From Marinimicrococcus sp033875255 (GTDB taxonomy: Bacteria > Pseudomonadota > Alphaproteobacteria > Geminicoccales > Geminicoccaceae): a stretch of DNA of 31,914 nucleotides. A model generated the notes under the pieces. It was not told the origin of the DNA. It searched no databases and was given only the letters and a program-made list of their open reading frames with translations. The translations under genes were made by a program, and so were the position numbers. This document shows, in pieces, positions 7,668 through 15,479 of this stretch (its first letter is position 1; each line of letters opens with the position of its first letter). Location: NCBI GenBank assembly GCA_033875255.1, contig JAWZSN010000039.1, forward strand, positions 1 through 31,914, given 5' to 3'.

Positions 7668-8633
7668 CTACGCGTGCTCGCGCTGCGACATTGGCTCCAG
7701 CCTGTTCCTGAGCCATGCGGCATAGCGGTCCCAGGAAAGGGCGAAGGGCCAGTCGGTGGACAGGGCCGGAAGCGCTTCGGTGTTGAAGCGCACCCCGGGC
7801 TCGCCGCTGGCATCGACCGGCTCGAGGCTGCGGAACCGGCAGTGGCACCCGAGCCGTGGGCCGAGCGCCGTCGCCATGCGGCCCACGAAACCGCCCACCG
7901 TCTCGACATAGCCGCTGGGCGCGCAGCGCAGCAGACCGCGTCCGTCCGCCACCTGGCGGGCGAAGCGGGCATAGGCCTCGGCCAGATAGTCGACATGGAC
8001 GAAATCGCGGACCAGATAGGGCTGGCGCAGCGCCGGCGTCTCGTCGCGCAGCCAGGCGGCGACCAGGGACGCCGTGAGGCCCGGCTTTTCCAGCGGTCCG
8101 AAAGGGTGCGGCACCACGAACTTGCCGACCGTGAGGCCGCGCGCCTCGGCGCGGTAGCGCAGCTGGTGCCAGGTGAGGGTCTTGGCGAGGCCGTAGGGGC
8201 TGAAGGCGCCCTGCTCCGGCGAGCCCGCCCCCTCGTCGGCCTCGAAGATCGAGCCGGTGACGATCACGCCGTGGCCGCCGGTCGCGGCGAACGCATCGAG
8301 GGCTTCGGCCGTGCCCTGCAGGTTGGCGCGCACCGCCGCTTCCACGTCGAAACCGGGGCTGCGGTGCTCGCGGGTCTCGGCACCGTGCAGACAGAGCAGG
8401 CGGAACGGCCCGCGGGTGCGCAGCGTGTCGAGAAAGAGCCGGTCGCCGGGGCTGCAGCCGTCGAGCAGCGCCTCGGCGGTGCCCGCCGCCATGGCCAGCC
8501 GCCGCCGCGCCAGCCCCTCGTAGCTCACGAGATGCTGCCGGCTGAGGACCGTCACGGCGATGCCGTGCCGCTCGAGCGCCCGGGCGAACCACGCGCCGGT
8601 GAACGAGCTGGCGCCGGTCAGCAGCGCGCGCAT
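7668..8633 (-). CDS. NAD-dependent epimerase/dehydratase (extended SDR), CDP-sugar reductase candidate
   Basis: This is a 321-residue extended SDR. The Rossmann motif TGASSFTG is at residues 6-13, the catalytic Ser lies in VTGSIF (S128) and the YxxxK pair is Y147/K151 in SPYGLAK. VRDFVHVDYLAEAYA is the usual substrate-domain stretch of nucleotide-sugar epimerases and 4-ketoreductases. Its ATG shares one base with the upstream stop (TGATG). Coming after rfbF, rfbG and a 3,5-epimerase-family protein, the likely job is reducing or epimerising the CDP-4-keto-6-deoxyhexose intermediate, like abequose, paratose or tyvelose-type enzymes. The exact product is not determinable. Confidence 0.78.
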   Translation of the reverse strand: MRALLTGASSFTGAWFARALERHGIAVTVLSRQHLVSYEGLARRRLAMAAGTAEALLDGCSPGDRLFLDTLRTRGPFRLLCLHGAETREHRSPGFDVEAAVRANLQGTAEALDAFAATGGHGVIVTGSIFEADEGAGSPEQGAFSPYGLAKTLTWHQLRYRAEARGLTVGKFVVPHPFGPLEKPGLTASLVAAWLRDETPALRQPYLVRDFVHVDYLAEAYARFARQVADGRGLLRCAPSGYVETVGGFVGRMATALGPRLGCHCRFRSLEPVDASGEPGVRFNTEALPALSTDWPFALSWDRYAAWLRNRLEPMSQREHA

Positions 8634-9181
8634 CACCATGCGAGGTGCCAGGCGGCATCGAACGGCGGATGCGCGAGGTCGCGCTCGGAGACCAGCGCCG
8701 GCAGCGCCGGCCATCTTATGCCGAACTGCGGATCGTCGTAGCGGACACCGCGCTCGCTGGCCGGGTCAAAAGCTGCCGAGACCAGATAGAGGACGGTGAC
8801 GTCGGCGCTCAGCGTGAGAAAGCCGTGGGCGCAGCCGGGCGGCACGATCAGGAGTTGCGGCCGCGCGGCGTCGAGCGCGAAGCTCGCGTGGCGGCAGAAT
8901 CCCGGCGTGCCCCGGCGCAGGTCGACGACCACGTCGTGGATCCGCCCGCCCACGCAGGTCACGAGCTTGGTCTCGGCGCTCGGCGGGAGCTGGTAGTGCA
9001 GGCCGCGCAGCGTGCCCTGCCGCGGGCTCGCCGACAGATTGGCCTGGAGCATCGTCTCGGCCACGCCCAGAGCGGCCAGCGCCTCGCGGCAATAGAGCCG
9101 GGTGAAGGCGCCGCGGGCGTCGTGGCGCGGCTCCAGCGCCACCAGACGGACCCCTTCGAGCGGCTCGGCCAGGAGCCTCAT
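8633..9181 (-). CDS. dTDP-4-dehydrorhamnose 3,5-epimerase family protein (RfbC-like)
   Basis: This is a 182-residue cupin of the RfbC/RmlC family. It shows HDARGAFTRLY (residues 20-30), LRGLHYQ with the catalytic-type His62, HDVVVDLRRGTPGF, and VPPGCAHGFLTL in the barrel. RmlC normally epimerises C3 and C5 of dTDP-4-keto-6-deoxyglucose. No dTDP-sugar genes (rmlA, B, D) are present here, and the neighbours make CDP-sugars, so the substrate is more likely CDP-4-keto-6-deoxyglucose. The ATG at 9181 starts only four bases after the rfbF stop, and the last base of its own TGA begins the next gene. Confidence 0.82.
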   Translation of the reverse strand: MRLLAEPLEGVRLVALEPRHDARGAFTRLYCREALAALGVAETMLQANLSASPRQGTLRGLHYQLPPSAETKLVTCVGGRIHDVVVDLRRGTPGFCRHASFALDAARPQLLIVPPGCAHGFLTLSADVTVLYLVSAAFDPASERGVRYDDPQFGIRWPALPALVSERDLAHPPFDAAWHLAW

Positions 9182-9185
9182 CCTC

Positions 9186-9992
9186 CTACTCCGCGCCCCG
9201 CCAGGGTGCGGCACCGCTCTCCCAGAGCGCGTGCATCTCCTCGCGGTCGCGCAGCGTGTCGACGCAGGACCAGAAACCGCCATAGGGGTACATGCGCAGC
9301 TCGCCCAGCTCGCTCAGGCGGCGCAGCGGCTCGCCTTCCAGCACGCACGCGTCCGCGGTCGACAGATGGTCGAGAAAGGCGCGGCGAAACAGGAAGAAGC
9401 CACCGCTGATCCAGCGGCCGTCGAGCAGCGGCTTCTCGAGAAAGCCGGCCGCACCGTCCTCGCGCAGCTCGAGATGGCCGAACTGCGAGCGGCCGTGCAC
9501 CCCGAGCGAGGTGGCGAGCCGGCCGTGCGCCGCATGGAAATCCAGCTCGGCGCCGAGATCGGCGTCGGTGACGCCGTCGCCATAGGTCACCGCGAAATGC
9601 TCGGCCTCGCCCAGATAGCGGGCCGCAGCGCGGGCGATCCGGGCGCCGGTCTGGGCGGCGTCGCCGGTCTGCGCGATGGTGATCTCCCAGTCGGGCATCG
9701 CCACCGACTGGTGGAAGACCACCTCGCGCGAGCGGGTCTCCAGGGTGAAGTCCTGGGCGATACCCGAGAAGTTCAGGAAATACTGGCTGATGATCTCGCC
9801 GCGCCAGCCGGTGCACAGCACGAAGCGGCGAAAGCCCCAGCGCCCGTAGCAGCCCATCACGTGGAGCAGCAGCGGCCGCCCGCCAATGTCGATCATGGGC
9901 TTGGGCAGGCTCCTGGTAATGTCGCCCAGCCGCGTGCCCAGTCCGCCGCACAGGATAAAGACGGGGACGTCAGCCGGTGCGGGCGAGCGCAT
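9186..9992 (-). CDS. rfbF: Glucose-1-phosphate cytidylyltransferase
   Basis: This is a 268-residue nucleotidyltransferase making CDP-glucose from CTP and glucose 1-phosphate. The N-terminal GGLGTRL (residues 16-22) and SLPKPMIDIGGRPLL are the nucleotide and sugar-phosphate loops. TYGDGVTDADLGAELDFHAAHG, SGGFFLF and GGFWSCVDTLRD closely follow Salmonella RfbF/DdhA. I chose the ATG at 9992 because GGAGGA sits 5 nt upstream; it lies 23 bases inside the end of rfbG, so the two are coupled. The frame is open further upstream but that part has no homologous look. Confidence 0.93.
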   Translation of the reverse strand: MRSPAPADVPVFILCGGLGTRLGDITRSLPKPMIDIGGRPLLLHVMGCYGRWGFRRFVLCTGWRGEIISQYFLNFSGIAQDFTLETRSREVVFHQSVAMPDWEITIAQTGDAAQTGARIARAAARYLGEAEHFAVTYGDGVTDADLGAELDFHAAHGRLATSLGVHGRSQFGHLELREDGAAGFLEKPLLDGRWISGGFFLFRRAFLDHLSTADACVLEGEPLRRLSELGELRMYPYGGFWSCVDTLRDREEMHALWESGAAPWRGAE

Positions 9993-11097
9993 GCCGATCC
10001 TCCGCCCCATCGCACCCGGCGCGCGCCCGCCGCACCGGCGTCTTGCCCCGGGCCCGCTCGACATAGCGGTCGATCTGCGCGCCCAGCCAGGCGGTCTGCC
10101 CCTCGAGCAGCCCGCGATAGCCCTCGACCGTCCAGTCGGCGGCCTCCTCCAGGGGCAGGAGCGTCTGCCAGCCCAGGCGCCTGCGGGCCCGCTCGGGGGT
10201 GAGCCGCTGGCAGGCCGCCTCGTGCGGCGAGGCCGCACCGGTCTCGCGCCATGGATCCACGCCCAGCCGCCGCGAGAAGGCGGCGGCCAGCCGCGCGACG
10301 CTCCACTCGCTGCCCGGCGGCGGCCCGAAGTTCCAGGCGGTCGAGAAGCGGACGGGTGCATGATGCAGAGCCTCGCCCAGCAGCAGATAGCCCCACAGCG
10401 CGTCCAGCACGTGCTGCCAGGGCCGGATGGCGCCGGGCTGGCGCAGGATCGGCGGCCGGCCTTCCATGCAGGCCCGCACCAGATCGGGGACCAGCCGGTG
10501 GGCGCTGAAGTCGCCGGCGCCGATCACGTTGCCGGCCCGCGCGGTGGCGAGACCGCGGCCGTGGGCTGCCTGCAGGAAGCAGCTCCGGTAGGCGCCCACG
10601 ACCAGCTCGGCCGCCGCCTTGCTGGCGCTGTAGGGATCCTCGCCGCCGAGCGCGTCGCCCTCCCGGCAGGCGCCATGCGGCTGGCGGTAGCACTTGTCGC
10701 TGGTCACCACGACGACGGCCCGCACCGACGGCGTCGCGCGCACCGCCTGCAGCAGATTGACGGTGCCCACGACATTCGTCTCGAAGGTGCCCACCGGATC
10801 CTCGAGCCCCGTCAGGACGACGGACTGGCCGGCCAGGTGGAAGACGATCTCGGGCGCCTCCCGGCCCAGCACGCGGGCCACCAGCGCGGCCTCGCGCACA
10901 TCGCCGGCGATGCTGCCGACCCGCTGCCCGAGCGCCAGCGCATCGAACAGAGCGGGCCCGCTTGCGGGCGGCAAAGCGAGCCCGGTGACCGCGGCCCCCA
11001 GCCGGTCGAGCCAGGCGGCGAGCCAGGCTCCCTTAAAGCCGGTATGGCCGGTGACGAGCACCCGCTTGCCTTGCCAGAACGACGGATCCCAACGCAT
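9970..11097 (-). CDS. rfbG: CDP-glucose 4,6-dehydratase
   Basis: This is a 375-residue extended SDR that converts CDP-glucose to CDP-4-keto-6-deoxyglucose. The NAD motif TGHTGFKG (16-23) is the typical form of this enzyme. It is followed by VVVTSDKCYRQP and PYSASKAAAE with the YxxxK pair, then RAGNVIGAGDF and IRPWQHVLDALWGYLLL, all diagnostic of CDP-glucose dehydratases. The ATG at 11097 has GGAGGT close upstream. It is the first gene of the minus-strand glycan operon. A CCGTGG/CCACGG hairpin overlaps the ribosome site (11105-11118), and a promoter-like region with a palindrome lies upstream. Confidence 0.93.
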   Translation of the reverse strand: MRWDPSFWQGKRVLVTGHTGFKGAWLAAWLDRLGAAVTGLALPPASGPALFDALALGQRVGSIAGDVREAALVARVLGREAPEIVFHLAGQSVVLTGLEDPVGTFETNVVGTVNLLQAVRATPSVRAVVVVTSDKCYRQPHGACREGDALGGEDPYSASKAAAELVVGAYRSCFLQAAHGRGLATARAGNVIGAGDFSAHRLVPDLVRACMEGRPPILRQPGAIRPWQHVLDALWGYLLLGEALHHAPVRFSTAWNFGPPPGSEWSVARLAAAFSRRLGVDPWRETGAASPHEAACQRLTPERARRRLGWQTLLPLEEAADWTVEGYRGLLEGQTAWLGAQIDRYVERARGKTPVRRARAGCDGAEDRHALARTG

Positions 11098-11104
11098 GGC
11101 ACCT

Positions 11105-11118
11105 CCGTGGAGCCACGG
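11105..11118 (-). promoter_or_regulatory. Hairpin overlapping the rfbG ribosome-binding site
   Basis: CCGTGG and CCACGG form a 6-bp inverted repeat with a 2-nt centre. On the minus strand the last GG of the stem is the start of the GGAGGT used by rfbG, so folding could shield the site. The loop is very short, which weakens the idea. Confidence 0.3.
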
Positions 11119-11175
11119 AAGGCCCTCTGCCACCCGACAGCGCCCCAAAAATTCAACTTTTTGTTGTTATCGCCT

Positions 11176-11204
11176 TTCTTAAGCGCGCATTTCGCGAAAT
11201 GCAA
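11176..11204 (-). promoter_or_regulatory. Probable promoter with embedded 16-bp palindrome for the glycan operon
   Basis: On the minus strand TTGCAT (11204-11199) and TAAGAA (11181-11176) are 17 bp apart, a sigma-70-like arrangement about 80 bp before rfbG. The perfect palindrome GCATTTCGCGAAATGC (11187-11202) covers the -35 edge and spacer, where a repressor site would sit. The surrounding 11148-11204 is AT-rich against GC-rich genes, as promoters usually are here. Confidence 0.45.
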
Positions 11205-11244
11205 GCCGAGTCTTCTACCTCAAGGTGCAGGACAGGTGGCAGCG

Positions 11245-11270
11245 CCGCCGCGGCGCGGTGGCCGCGGCGG
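11245..11270 (-). terminator. GC-rich hairpin after the diheme cytochrome gene
   Basis: A perfect 9-bp inverted repeat, CCGCCGCGG / CCGCGGCGG with an 8-nt loop, lies 25 bp past the cytochrome stop. No T tract follows, so it may stabilise the 3' end rather than terminate by itself. Confidence 0.4.
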
Positions 11271-11295
11271 TCCGTCATCGGCCGGGGTCCGGCGG

Positions 11296-12156
11296 TCAGC
11301 GGGGAGGCAGGCTCTTGATGTAGGCGGCGATCGCCCGGACGTCCTCGGGCGGCAGCTTGCCGGTGCCGTTGCTCACGATCTTGGCCATCTCGCTGCCGAC
11401 GAAATCACCCTCGGGCGTCATGCCGAGCTGGAGGACCGTGCGCACGTCGCCGGCCGACCAGGTGCCGAGCCCGTGCTCAAGGTCGCCCGAGATGTTGGGG
11501 ACCTTCTCGTTGCCGGGCAGCACCGCGCCGGCGAAGGCCTCGTCCCATATCAGCGCGCCCGCGAAGTTGCGCGGCGTGTGGCACTCGGCGCAATGGCCGG
11601 GACCGAGGCTCAGATAGGCGCCGCGGTTCCACAGCTCGTCCTTCTGCGGATCGGGCACGAACCGGCCCGGCTCGAAGAACGCCCACTGCCACAGGCGCAT
11701 CGCCCAGCGCTGGTTGAAGGGAAAGCCCAGCCCGTGCTCGCGCGAGGCCTGGGCCACCGGCGGCACGGTGTCGAGCCAGGCCTTGAGCGCGCGCAGGTCG
11801 TCCTCACCCATCCGCGTGTAGGAGGTGTAGGGGAAGGCCGGATAGTAGGCGCTGCCGTCCGGTGCCCGGCCCTCCTGCATCGCCCGGATGAAGTCCTCCT
11901 CGCTCCAGCCGCCTATCCCCTGATCGGGATCGGGCGTGATGTTGGGCGCGAAGAAGTCGCCATAGGGCGACTTGATCGCGTCACCCCCGGCGAGCAGCGG
12001 GCCGCCCTTGGCGGTATGGCAGTTGGTGCAGCCGCCGATCTGGAACAGATGCTCGCCGCGGGCGAGGAGGTCCTCGTCGCCCGCGGCCGCGTCGACACCC
12101 GCGTTCCACAGCAGCCCTGCCACGCCCAGCGCCGCGGCAAGCATGCGAACGGCCAT
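11296..12156 (-). CDS. Diheme c-type cytochrome
   Basis: This is a 286-residue periplasmic electron carrier. A signal peptide covers about residues 1-25 (AAALGVAGLLW core, DAAAG end). Two heme attachment sites are visible, CTNCH at 43-47 and CAECH at 189-193, each in a cytochrome c domain, with Met candidates for axial ligation at 116 and in LQLGMTPEG. The layout resembles diheme cytochromes and the cytochrome subunits of membrane dehydrogenases (APNITPD and SAYYPAFPYTSYTRM are typical). The ATG at 12156 follows the cytochrome c-prime stop by 8 bp, so the two form an operon and may share a redox partner. Confidence 0.88.
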   Translation of the reverse strand: MAVRMLAAALGVAGLLWNAGVDAAAGDEDLLARGEHLFQIGGCTNCHTAKGGPLLAGGDAIKSPYGDFFAPNITPDPDQGIGGWSEEDFIRAMQEGRAPDGSAYYPAFPYTSYTRMGEDDLRALKAWLDTVPPVAQASREHGLGFPFNQRWAMRLWQWAFFEPGRFVPDPQKDELWNRGAYLSLGPGHCAECHTPRNFAGALIWDEAFAGAVLPGNEKVPNISGDLEHGLGTWSAGDVRTVLQLGMTPEGDFVGSEMAKIVSNGTGKLPPEDVRAIAAYIKSLPPR

Positions 12157-12164
12157 GGTGGCGA

Positions 12165-12638
12165 TCAGGAGCTCTTCTTGCGGAAGGACTCGTGGCAGCC
12201 GCCGCAGCCTTCCTTGCCGAGCTTGGCGAAAGCCTGGGCGGTCGCCATGGCGTCGCCGGTCTCGGCCGTGGCGGCCAGCTCCTCGGCGAGCTTGCCCATG
12301 GCCTGCGCCTTGCCCTGGAACTCGTCCCACTTCTCCCAGATCGCCGGCAGCGCGTCGGTGTCGCCGGCCGGCGTGCCGGGACCGCTGCCCTGGGGGAACA
12401 GGCTGGGGATCAGCTTGGCGACGGCGGCGATGTCCTCGGCGTGGCGCGGTACCGAGGCGAGGAAGTCGCGCTGGTCGGTGACCACCGTCTTGATGGCCCC
12501 CATGTGGGCCCCGAGCACCTTCATCTCGGACTGCCGATAGGCGAGAATGCCGCTCGACTCCCACTGCTGGGCGACGGCGAGGCCGGCGGTGGCGAGCGTC
12601 AGGATTCCGGCAGCGAGAGCGAGAGGTCGAAAGCGCAT
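12165..12638 (-). CDS. Cytochrome c-prime family protein
   Basis: This is a 157-residue periplasmic four-helix-bundle cytochrome. It has a signal peptide to about residue 23 (AVA|QQ), long amphipathic helices (ILAYRQSEMKVLGAHMGAIK, LPAIWEKWDEFQGKAQAM) and a single CGGCH at 145-149 near the C-terminus, where cytochromes c-prime and c556 bind heme. Family members bind NO or CO or act as small electron carriers. GGGAG lies 9 nt before the chosen ATG at 12638. It is co-transcribed with the diheme cytochrome. Confidence 0.88.
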   Translation of the reverse strand: MRFRPLALAAGILTLATAGLAVAQQWESSGILAYRQSEMKVLGAHMGAIKTVVTDQRDFLASVPRHAEDIAAVAKLIPSLFPQGSGPGTPAGDTDALPAIWEKWDEFQGKAQAMGKLAEELAATAETGDAMATAQAFAKLGKEGCGGCHESFRKKSS

Positions 12639-12667
12639 CGTCAGCATCTCCCGGCATATCGAGGGTC

Positions 12668-12683
12668 GGTGGCACCGGCCACC
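12668..12683 (-). promoter_or_regulatory. Small hairpin upstream of the cytochrome c-prime gene
   Basis: GGTGGC and GCCACC form a 6-bp stem with a 4-nt loop about 30 bp upstream of the start. It could be a 5'-UTR structure or an operator half-site pair. The 147-bp gap holds no clear sigma-70 elements. Confidence 0.25.
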
Positions 12684-12785
12684 ATGCCCATGCCCGCGTT
12701 CTTCGGCAATGCTCGCCCCGCTGCCAACAGGAATGTGCGCCGCCCGGGGAGGCAACCGCGCGTGCTGACGCAAACGTGATCGCGC

Positions 12786-13916
12786 TCAGTCGCTCAGCAG
12801 CGCGCCCGTGCGGCCGGGCAGCGGCCGCGTTCCGGCGACCTTGGCGAGGATGTCGCCGGGGCGGGCGAGACGGCAGGCGGCGCGGGCGAACAGCGTGCCG
12901 CCCGCCGGCGCCCGCACCTCCGTCCGGCGGCGCGCCGGCTCGCCGGCGAGCGGATCGACCAGCACCGCCAGCAAGGCGCCCTCCTCGACCTCCTGACCCG
13001 GCGCCGCCTCGAACGACACCAGCCCCGCCACCGGCGCACGAACCATCGCAACGCCTTCCAGCGGCCGCGCCTCCGGGCAGGAGGCCGGCGGCGGCACCTC
13101 GCCCGCGACGAGCCCGCGCCGGGTCAAGAAGCGCAGCAGGTTCGAGGCGTCCTGCCGCCCCTGCCGCTCCGAGACGTCGAGAAGGCCGCGATACTCGACC
13201 GTGGCAGCAAGACAGGCCAGCGGCAGGTTCTTGTCGGGAAAGCGCCGCTGGAGGCTCCACCACAGCCCCGAGAAGGCCTCGTCGAACGGGTTGCCGCCCG
13301 AGACCTCGGCCAAAAGCGTGGCCTCGCTGCCGATATCGGCCGCCAGATCGCGGGCGTCGGGCCACAGCGGGCTGCCCAGATAGAGATGGGTCACTGCCTC
13401 GAGATCGCAGTGCAGGTCGAGCACGATGTCGGCGTCGTGGGCGAGGCCGTAGAGCAGGCGGCGCAACGCCGCGTTCTCGCCCGCCGCCGGCATCGAGCGT
13501 GCCGCCTCGCCCAGCGCCGCGCGCACGAGCGCCACATTGGCCGCGGCATCGAGGCCCAGACGCGGCCCGGCCTCGTGCGCGACGCGCTCGAGAAAGTCCG
13601 GCCAGCCGCGGTTGAAGTTGCTCATCGAGGCGAGATCGTAGCGGCCGGCATGCACGCCCATCACCGACTGCGAGAGCCCGATCGGGTTGGCGACCGGCAC
13701 CAGCACGATCTCGCCGCGGATCCGCCCGGCCGCATCCGCCTCCGCGAGCAGCTCCTCGAGATGCGCCAGCGCCATCACGCCGGGCAGCTCGTCGCCATGC
13801 AGGGCGGCCTGCAGATAGGCCTTGGGCCGTGCCCCCGGCCTGCCGAAGCGCACCACCTTGAGGGACCGCCTGGTGCCCGGCGCCGGGCAGGGAAGATCGA
13901 GCAGCTCGCTTTGCAT
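12786..13916 (-). CDS. Succinylglutamate desuccinylase/aspartoacylase-family deacylase
   Basis: This is a 376-residue zinc amidohydrolase of the M14-like AstE/AspA group, which cleaves N-acyl amino acids. AALHGDELPG supplies the H40-x2-E43 zinc pair and IVLDLHCD the third His ligand. VPVANPIGLSQ and YDLASMSNFNRGWPDF form the substrate region, and TVEYRG offers the catalytic Glu. The last 110 residues (APVAGLVSFEAAPGQEVEEGALLAVLVDPLAGE) look like a lipoyl/biotinyl-type beta barrel, as in DoeB-like deacetylases of ectoine breakdown. No ectoine genes adjoin it, so the substrate is open. It is divergent from the SDR at 14043. Confidence 0.78.
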   Translation of the reverse strand: MQSELLDLPCPAPGTRRSLKVVRFGRPGARPKAYLQAALHGDELPGVMALAHLEELLAEADAAGRIRGEIVLVPVANPIGLSQSVMGVHAGRYDLASMSNFNRGWPDFLERVAHEAGPRLGLDAAANVALVRAALGEAARSMPAAGENAALRRLLYGLAHDADIVLDLHCDLEAVTHLYLGSPLWPDARDLAADIGSEATLLAEVSGGNPFDEAFSGLWWSLQRRFPDKNLPLACLAATVEYRGLLDVSERQGRQDASNLLRFLTRRGLVAGEVPPPASCPEARPLEGVAMVRAPVAGLVSFEAAPGQEVEEGALLAVLVDPLAGEPARRRTEVRAPAGGTLFARAACRLARPGDILAKVAGTRPLPGRTGALLSD

Positions 13917-14042
13917 GGAGGACCTCGCTTGACGCCGGGGGAGGCTAGCCCACGGCGCGCGCCGCGTCACGACGAGCCGCCGCTTGACCGGGCACCGCCG
14001 TCGGCGCTTGATCCGCACCGACAGCAACAGGGGAGAACCACG

Positions 14043-14798
14043 ATGCGACTGGCCAACAAGGTCGCCATCGTCACCGGTGGCGGCTCCGGCTTCGGCGAGG
14101 GCATCGCCCAGATCTTCGCGAAGGAGGGGGCCAAGATCGTCGTCGCCGACATCGACGGCAAGGCCGCCGAGCGGGTGGCGCAGGCGATCGGTGCCGAGGG
14201 CGGAGCCGCCCGCGCCGTCACCGCCGACGTCTCGAAGGATGCCGACACGAAGCGGATGATCGCCGAGGCGGTGGACGGGTTCGGCAGGCTCGACGTGCTG
14301 GTCAACAATGCCGGCGTCACCCACCTCAACCAGCCGATGGTCGAGGTCAGCGAGGCCGACTTCGACCGCTGCATGAACGTCAACGTCAAGGCGCTGTTCT
14401 GGGCGGCGAGGCATGCCGTGCCGGTGATGCGCGCCCAGGGCGGCGGCTCGATCCTGACCGTGGCGTCGACCGCCGGGCTCAGGCCGCGGCCCGGCCTGGT
14501 CTGGTACAATACCAGCAAGGGGGCGGCGATCACCGCCACCAAGGCCATGGCGGTCGAGCTGGCGCCCGAGCAGATCCGCGTCAACTGCCTGTGCCCGGTG
14601 GCCGGCGAGACGCCGCTGCTGGCCTCCTTCATGGGCGGCGACACGCCCGAGCTGCGCGCCAAGTTCAAGGCCTCGGTGCCGATGGGCCGCCTCAGCACGC
14701 CGCTCGACATCGCCCGCGCGGCCCTCTTCTATGCCTCCGACGACAGCGCGTTCATCACCGGCACCGCGCTCGAGGTCGACGGCGGTCGCTGCATCTGA
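14043..14798 (+). CDS. SDR-family oxidoreductase
   Basis: This is a 251-residue classical short-chain dehydrogenase. TGGGSGFG is at 11-18, NNAG at 88-91 and the catalytic triad S142, Y155 and K159 lies in YNTSK. The C-terminus is FITGTALEVDGG. The Asp in VVADID at the end of beta-2 favours NAD(H). It resembles glucose 1-dehydrogenase and 3-oxoacyl reductase-like members; the substrate is unknown. GGGGAG sits 8 nt before the ATG. A glutathione S-transferase follows after 47 bp on the same strand. Confidence 0.85.
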   Translation: MRLANKVAIVTGGGSGFGEGIAQIFAKEGAKIVVADIDGKAAERVAQAIGAEGGAARAVTADVSKDADTKRMIAEAVDGFGRLDVLVNNAGVTHLNQPMVEVSEADFDRCMNVNVKALFWAARHAVPVMRAQGGGSILTVASTAGLRPRPGLVWYNTSKGAAITATKAMAVELAPEQIRVNCLCPVAGETPLLASFMGGDTPELRAKFKASVPMGRLSTPLDIARAALFYASDDSAFITGTALEVDGGRCI

Positions 14799-14845
14799 CA
14801 AGAAAAGCGGACGCAAGCCCGGCAGCACGAGGGGGAGGTAGGGGG

Positions 14846-15466
14846 ATGCTCACGATCTGGGGGCGCACCAACTCGGTCAATGTCCAAAAGGTGATGTGGG
14901 CGGTGGGCGAGCTGGGCCTTGCCCACCGCCGGATCGACGCCGGCGGCGCCTTCGGCGGGCTCGACACGCCCGACTACGGGGCGATGAACCCCAACCGCAA
15001 GATCCCCGTGCTGCAGGACGGCGAGACCGTGGTGTGGGAGAGCAATGCCTGCGTCCGCTACCTGGCGGCATGCTACGGCAAGGGCAGCCTGTGGCCCGAG
15101 GACCCGGCGCAGCGCGCCCGGGCGGATGCCTGGATGGACTGGATGATCACCACCATCCTGCCCGATCTGGGGATCTGCTTTTGGGGTCTGGTGCGCACCC
15201 CGGAGGCGCAGCGCGACATGGCGGCGATCGAGGCCGCCGCCGGACGCGTGGGCCCGCTCTGGCAGATCCTCGACGAGTGGCTGAGCGAGCGGCGTTTCGT
15301 GGCGGGGCCGGAGCTTACCATGGGCGACATTCCCGTGGGCTGTGCCTTCTACCGCTACATGAACCTCGACATCGAGCGGCCGGGCCTGCCCAACCTCCAG
15401 CTCTGGTACCAGAACCTCAAGGCGCGCGACGCCTACCGCCAGCACGTCATGATCCCCGTCACCTGA
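14846..15466 (+). CDS. Glutathione S-transferase
   Basis: This is a 206-residue cytosolic GST. The N-terminal thioredoxin-like domain has WGRTNSVNVQKVMWAV with Ser/Asn candidates for thiol activation, the cis-Pro loop KIPVLQDG and the glutathione-binding WESNACVRYLA. The helical C-terminal domain includes FVAGPELTMGDIPVGCAFYRY, the usual N-capping-box region. GSTs conjugate or reduce electrophiles with glutathione. A GGGGGAGG ribosome site precedes the ATG. It lies between the SDR and the channel gene and may be co-transcribed with both. Confidence 0.9.
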   Translation: MLTIWGRTNSVNVQKVMWAVGELGLAHRRIDAGGAFGGLDTPDYGAMNPNRKIPVLQDGETVVWESNACVRYLAACYGKGSLWPEDPAQRARADAWMDWMITTILPDLGICFWGLVRTPEAQRDMAAIEAAAGRVGPLWQILDEWLSERRFVAGPELTMGDIPVGCAFYRYMNLDIERPGLPNLQLWYQNLKARDAYRQHVMIPVT

Positions 15467-15479
15467 GCCGGGGATCGTG

